From assembly GCF_013416325.1 (NCBI RefSeq), contig NZ_JACCGK010000025.1:19221-56198 (forward strand): a stretch of DNA of 36,978 nt, read 5' to 3'. The stretch's first letter is position 1. Each line of letters begins with the position of its first letter. The notes under the pieces were generated by a model. That model did no database searches, was not told the origin of the DNA, and saw only the letters and a program-made list of their open reading frames with translations. The stretch comes from Vreelandella sedimenti. Lineage in GTDB: Bacteria > Pseudomonadota > Gammaproteobacteria > Pseudomonadales > Halomonadaceae. Below, piece after piece: positions 33,268 through 36,978 of this stretch. A program made the translations under genes and the position numbers.

Positions 33268-34347
33268 ATGGTAAACAAAAATCACTATACATTTAAAAAA
33301 ACCGTCAATATTTCGTTTGACACAATGAAAGAGTGGGTTGGGAATATATTCACCGCCTCAGGTTTAAACGAAGTTGACTCCAGCTTGGTTGCAGATAGTT
33401 TGGTCACGGCAGATGCCAGAGGTGTATATTCACATGGGGTTTTAAGAGTATCACTCTATACAAAGAGGATACTTAAGAGAACGATTAATACTTCAGGAAA
33501 ACCAGAAATTAAGCGGAGTCACTTGGGCACAGCTGTGATAGAAGGAAATAATTGCATGGGGCAAGTCGTAGGGGACTACTCCATGCGACTAGCTATCGAT
33601 AAAGCCAAGCAGCATGGTATATCTTTTATTACTGCCAGAGGAAGCAACCATTACGGCACTTGCGCTTATTATGCCATGATGGCCTTGGAAGAAGGAATGA
33701 TAGGTTTTACTACTACTATTGGTGGCGGCAATCTTATGGCCCCTTGGGGTGGAACAGATGCTCGAATTGGTAACAATCCTTTTGGGATAGCAATTCCAGC
33801 ATTTAATCATTATCCGGTTGTATTGGATATGGCGCAGAGCGTAGTAGCCAAGGGGAAAATTGTTATGGCAACTAAAACAAAAACCCCCATACCAGAGGAG
33901 TGGGCATTCGACAAGCATGGGGTACCTACTACAAACGCTGATGAAGCGATGGAAGGGACAATACGACCAATAGCAGATTATAAAGGGTATGGAATTGCTA
34001 CAGTTATGGGAATGATATCTTCAGTAATCAGCAACGCATCTATAGGAAGCTCCTTAATGGATGTTTATGAGGACTTTTCAGGCGGACTAAATAAAGGCCA
34101 TGTATTTGGAGCAATTGATATAAAATGCATGACTGAGCCTCTGGAGTTTAGAAAACGAATGGACCGAGAGATTGACTTTATCAAAAACTCGCCCAAGGCC
34201 CAGGGAGTCGAATCTATATATTTACCCGGGGAACCTGAATACATCTCATATGCTCTTCAGAAACGAAACGGAATTGAGTATCCGATTGAAATTATAGAAG
34301 AAATAAAACAAATAAGCGGAAATTTTGGAGTCCCTTCGCCACTGTGA
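33268..34347 (+). CDS. LDH2/malate-type (YlbC/ComC family) NAD(P)-dependent dehydrogenase
   Basis: A 359-residue member of the LDH2 family: RGVYSHGVLR (about 51-60) with the Ser-His pair, GSNHYGTCAYY with a second His, GGGNLMAPWGG, IGNNPFGIAIP, VVLDMAQSVVAKGKI with the catalytic Asp, and DYKGYGIA. The family oxidises malate, sulfolactate, ureidoglycolate, 2,3-diketogulonate or delta-piperideine-2-carboxylate. It may handle a 2-hydroxy acid linked to the tetronate genes. Codon use is unlike the neighbours: many ATA, AGA/AGG and AAA codons in an A/T-rich gene, suggesting separate acquisition. Confidence 0.92.
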   Translation: MVNKNHYTFKKTVNISFDTMKEWVGNIFTASGLNEVDSSLVADSLVTADARGVYSHGVLRVSLYTKRILKRTINTSGKPEIKRSHLGTAVIEGNNCMGQVVGDYSMRLAIDKAKQHGISFITARGSNHYGTCAYYAMMALEEGMIGFTTTIGGGNLMAPWGGTDARIGNNPFGIAIPAFNHYPVVLDMAQSVVAKGKIVMATKTKTPIPEEWAFDKHGVPTTNADEAMEGTIRPIADYKGYGIATVMGMISSVISNASIGSSLMDVYEDFSGGLNKGHVFGAIDIKCMTEPLEFRKRMDREIDFIKNSPKAQGVESIYLPGEPEYISYALQKRNGIEYPIEIIEEIKQISGNFGVPSPL

Positions 34348-34497
34348 TTATATGATGAAGTTCGGGAGACTAATTAGGCTTTTCGTCGTTGGGTGCGGAG
34401 TTAAGCCCTAGCGTTGAAGCAAAATAGGGGCTCCCACACCGACAGGAGGCATAACATGGACGGCACTTAGATTCTGACTCTCGAACTAGTCCTACTG
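34348..34497. other. Short spacer between dehydrogenase gene and IS701 remnant
   Basis: It returns to higher GC. It probably includes the end of the IS701-like element, but I could not fix an inverted repeat. Confidence 0.3.
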
Positions 34498-35789
34498 CGT
34501 CATAAAATATCGCCATCGGTTATACAAGTTCGTCATAATCTCCTGGTGGAGATACCAACGTAGCTTGGTGATGGAATCACTCACATGTCGCTGAGCGGGT
34601 TGCACGACCCCGCGGCCGATGCCCTTCGGGTAAGGTAGGTGCCGGGAACAGTGAGATTTTTTGATGCCGATTACGTAACCGTTCAGCGACCACGAAGCTA
34701 TACGCCACGATGCAGAGGCTAGCGTGATGGTGAAAGCCTCCCCAGTTGCGGCCCACATAGTGTTCCAACCCGAGCTCCTGCTTGAGTTCCTGATAGTCAC
34801 GCTCAATTCGCCAACGTGCCTTAGCGGTGTCACCTCAGGTTGGCTGCTCAGCCAATACTTCGTGGGCTTGTCAGCCCCTTGGGGCCATTCGATCAGGAGC
34901 CTCCGGTTCACGATACTGTTGGCCACTGCCACTCGCACACGAACTGAAGCAAAACGGGACGTCAGCGGCTGGTCTGTGCCTTTCCGCAACGTGACGTCTT
35001 GAAAGTCGTCAGCCCTCAGCGACTGGGCCAAGGTGTCTACCGAGACCGGGTGATCGTCCTCCCGTCTGCTGCGAGCGGGTCGGTAGACGCCCAACGCTCG
35101 ACCAGCGTGGTGGTAAAGGCTCGGCGCCGGACGCCGGGCGCCCAGACACTCTCAGGTCTGCACGCCGACGCACTAGGTCAGTCCCAGTCGGCAAGTTACT
35201 CTCGCCACGCTGTTCCCTTGCCATAGGTAGCACCGGCCAACACGATGTCCGTTTTGATGTCTGACTCCATCGTTTGGTAAAGCTGCTGCAAGGCGATGTC
35301 TGGCTTGGCGGCAAAATCTACATCGTCGGGAACAACTGCCTGGCGACAGCGGTCGGGATTATCTGTCCAGGAATTTGGCAAATAGAGCTGCCATGCCACC
35401 GGTAAGCACGCATGCTCTATAGCGACTGACAAGCTGACGGCGGCCTAGCAATTGTCTTGCTTACCGATCTCTCCACAATATTGTCGACTGACATCCAACG
35501 AATATCGGCCCTTATTGCGGATAGCCGTATCATCGATGATCCAGTAGGTGGGGGTGTCAGTCAGCAAGTGGGGCAAGGCTCATTGCGCTACTCCTATCAA
35601 CAGGGCGGGATCGACGGTGGCAGCGATATGTTCATTGCTCTTGCGAGGCAGAGACAGCATCAAGCCATAGTAGTAGTCTTTGCAACTGGAGACGCGGTCG
35701 GCATGTCCCACTTTAGGTGCCAGTTCCTTAAGATATGTCTCAAAATGGTCATAGAGCGTGTGATGGGGCATAGCGTTCAACCACAACAC
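34498..35789 (-). pseudogene. IS701-family transposase, multiply frameshifted
   Basis: Pieces of one transposase run in order on the minus strand: HTLYDHFETYLKELAPKVGHADRV (35789 down), then YWIIDDTAIRNKGRYSLDVS followed by RQYCGEIGKQDNC (with the first Asp-Asp, about 35550-35455), then SVAIEHACLPVAWQLYLPNS (35432 down), PLTSRFASVRVRVA with LLIEWPQGADKPTKYWLSS, EHYVGRNWGGFHHHASLCIV (34768 down) and a last SITKLRWYLH piece ending at 34498. At least four frame changes and a gap after residue 70 disable it. The motif order is characteristic of IS701-type DDE transposases. Confidence 0.75.
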
Positions 35790-35929
35790 GGTAGGTAGGC
35801 GTCATCATCGCACGGTAGCAGAACCAATTTATGACACAGTAGAACTAAGTACCAATACAAAAGAAATTCGACATTCGCTACCATACCTGATGACAACTTT
35901 TGCTCATGATCTGTTAGGGACTGGAAGCT

Positions 35930-36180
35930 TTCACAAGCCACTAGTTGCAGCCCCCAATACATCCGGTAAGCATTTGCCATCAGCACGCGCTTCTAACAGT
36001 GGCTAACGAGATATTTTCCCATGCCGCAATACCATAAGGTGATAGGTTATGTGACAGTAGTAACTTGGTCACAATCGCTTGCCGACGCTCATCTGAATAG
36101 CGAGGCATGAGTGCCTCCTTTGTCCTTTGGGACCCTGATTAATATTTAAGAAAATATCAGAGGGGCGACACTTACCCTGA
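35930..36180 (-). pseudogene. IS3-type OrfA N-terminal remnant with element end
   Basis: After AGGAGG, an ATG at 36108 gives MPRYSDERRQAIVTKLLLSH, then NLSPYGIAAWENISLATV, the start of an OrfA helix-turn-helix protein. It stops after 43 codons; the next frame carries ARADGKCLPD. Upstream, the cagggtaagtgtcgcccc stretch (about 36153-36171) looks like the terminal repeat of such elements. No OrfB follows. Confidence 0.5.
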
Positions 36181-36614
36181 CACTGGGGGTGTATGTGAAC
36201 ATTATTGTGCTTCGCTAACAAAGGGCTGCAGGGGGTCGGCCTCGCTGACCAAGCGCAACCTCTACCCTTATTATATTTCGTGTTGTACTTAGTCATTGAC
36301 AGCGCCAACACAGAAAGCACCCTTAAAAAACTATTACAAGGAACATAAACTGTCGATATTAGTTATTAACAATTATTCTCGTAAAATAAGTCGCCACATT
36401 TTCAACATATTACTAAACAGGGCAAGAAAGCCTGGACCTTTTCTTCAAGCTCCATTATTTAGTCAAACAAAGGGCTTTTTAATGTTAAAAATATAAAAAA
36501 ATAGTATCAATAAAAATGACTACGGCATTTGGTTTATTAACTGACAAAAGGCACTCTATTTTAAACCATGCACTTCAATTAATACGTTAATAATATCAGT
36601 ACAATATAGGCAAA
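36181..36614. other. AT-rich intergenic DNA
   Basis: No gene assigned. A 66-codon plus-strand frame (36296-36496) has no recognisable family or ribosome-binding site. The region becomes strongly A/T-rich from about 36280 to the end of the window. Confidence 0.35.
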
Positions 36615-36914
36615 TTAAAGCATTGAGCATAAAATTATTTTTTTATCTAAAATCCACTCTTTTACTTGATCATGATATCTTAAGTAATGAGTCGAATTTA
36701 AATGCTCCTCAAATGCCAGCTTGTCCTCATACAACTCGTAAAGAAAAACTCTATTTATATTTTCTTCATTTTGGCAGACGTCAAATCTATGACATTTTGG
36801 CTCCATCTCTAAAGAATTACTAGATTGATTCAAAGTTTTTCCTATAAAATCATCTATATACCTATGATCCACCATAAACTCTACGATGACGGCGAATGCT
36901 TTCTGAGCTTGCAT
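36615..36914 (-). CDS. ABM-domain (antibiotic biosynthesis monooxygenase-like) small protein
   Basis: 99 residues from the ATG at 36914, chosen because GGAG lies 6 nt upstream; the frame is open to 36962, but that start has no such site. The pattern FAVIVEFMVDHRYIDDF (6-22), then SLEMEPKCHRFDVCQNEENI and FLYELYEDKLAFEEHLNSTH is that of the dimeric ABM fold (YgiN/LsrG-like). Family members act as quinol monooxygenases or isomerases of small oxygenated compounds. The gene is A/T-rich like the LDH2 gene, which hints at shared origin. The substrate is unknown. Confidence 0.85.
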   Translation of the reverse strand: MQAQKAFAVIVEFMVDHRYIDDFIGKTLNQSSNSLEMEPKCHRFDVCQNEENINRVFLYELYEDKLAFEEHLNSTHYLRYHDQVKEWILDKKIILCSML

Positions 36915-36978
36915 TAGTTTCTCCAAATTATTTTCTTTTAGTAAAATTAAGTGGTTATGCAAAAGTTATCGAGTTACT

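Overview
The window looks like accessory, catabolism-rich chromosome of a gammaproteobacterium. A Halomonadaceae-type organism fits the protein style and moderate GC, but that is an impression, not a database result. About 22 intact genes lie between many decayed insertion sequences. I see no rRNA, tRNA, CRISPR array or phage module.

Region 1 (1-1140): the tail of an IS3-type transposase, a hairpin terminator and a multiply frameshifted YebB/YiiX-like pseudogene. Region 2 (1141-11713, all minus strand): one ten-gene operon. In transcription order it encodes a CUT2 (ribose-type) sugar ABC transporter (ATPase, two permeases, binding protein), a HisD/HpsN-type alcohol dehydrogenase, a LacI repressor, an unrecognised 179-residue protein ending in a Cys cluster, a metallo-beta-lactamase-fold hydrolase, a lambda-crystallin/L-gulonate 3-dehydrogenase-like enzyme and an SDR dehydrogenase. 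Three LacI-type operators sit before the first gene and before the binding protein. The set reads as an import-and-oxidise pathway for a polyol or sugar whose identity is open.

Region 3 (about 11.8-13.2 kb): operators and promoter of the operon, then decayed DNA with an IS3-type OrfA remnant. Region 4 (13194-25416, all minus strand): a second catabolic cluster. It holds a GST-like protein, a DctP/Q/M TRAP transporter, an FAH-family hydrolase, a TauD/TfdA dioxygenase, a flavin reductase, a LysR regulator, an SDR, two MDR oxidoreductases, an AbrB-type membrane protein and an FMN-dependent alpha-hydroxy-acid dehydrogenase. It probably takes up and breaks down an organic acid, possibly aromatic or ether-linked.

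Region 5 (about 25.4-28.7 kb): a palindromic operator candidate, the ghost of a second TRAP permease, an IS3-type OrfA remnant, a 1152-bp IS3-family element with both ORFs damaged, and two tandem remnants of another IS3-type OrfB. Region 6 (28665-34347, plus strand): a DeoR regulator, a decayed IS5-like remnant, then a DUF1537 four-carbon acid-sugar kinase and PdxA2 (overlapping ATGA, a D-threonate/D-erythronate route to dihydroxyacetone phosphate), followed by an AT-rich LDH2-family dehydrogenase. Region 7 (34.4-36.98 kb): an IS701-family transposase broken in several frames, another OrfA remnant, and an AT-rich end with a small ABM-domain protein.

Overall this is a catabolic island put together and partly eroded by insertion sequences. 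The best candidate for an undescribed system is the region 2 operon. A speculative link is that its oxidative enzymes make sugar acids, while region 6 consumes four-carbon sugar acids.
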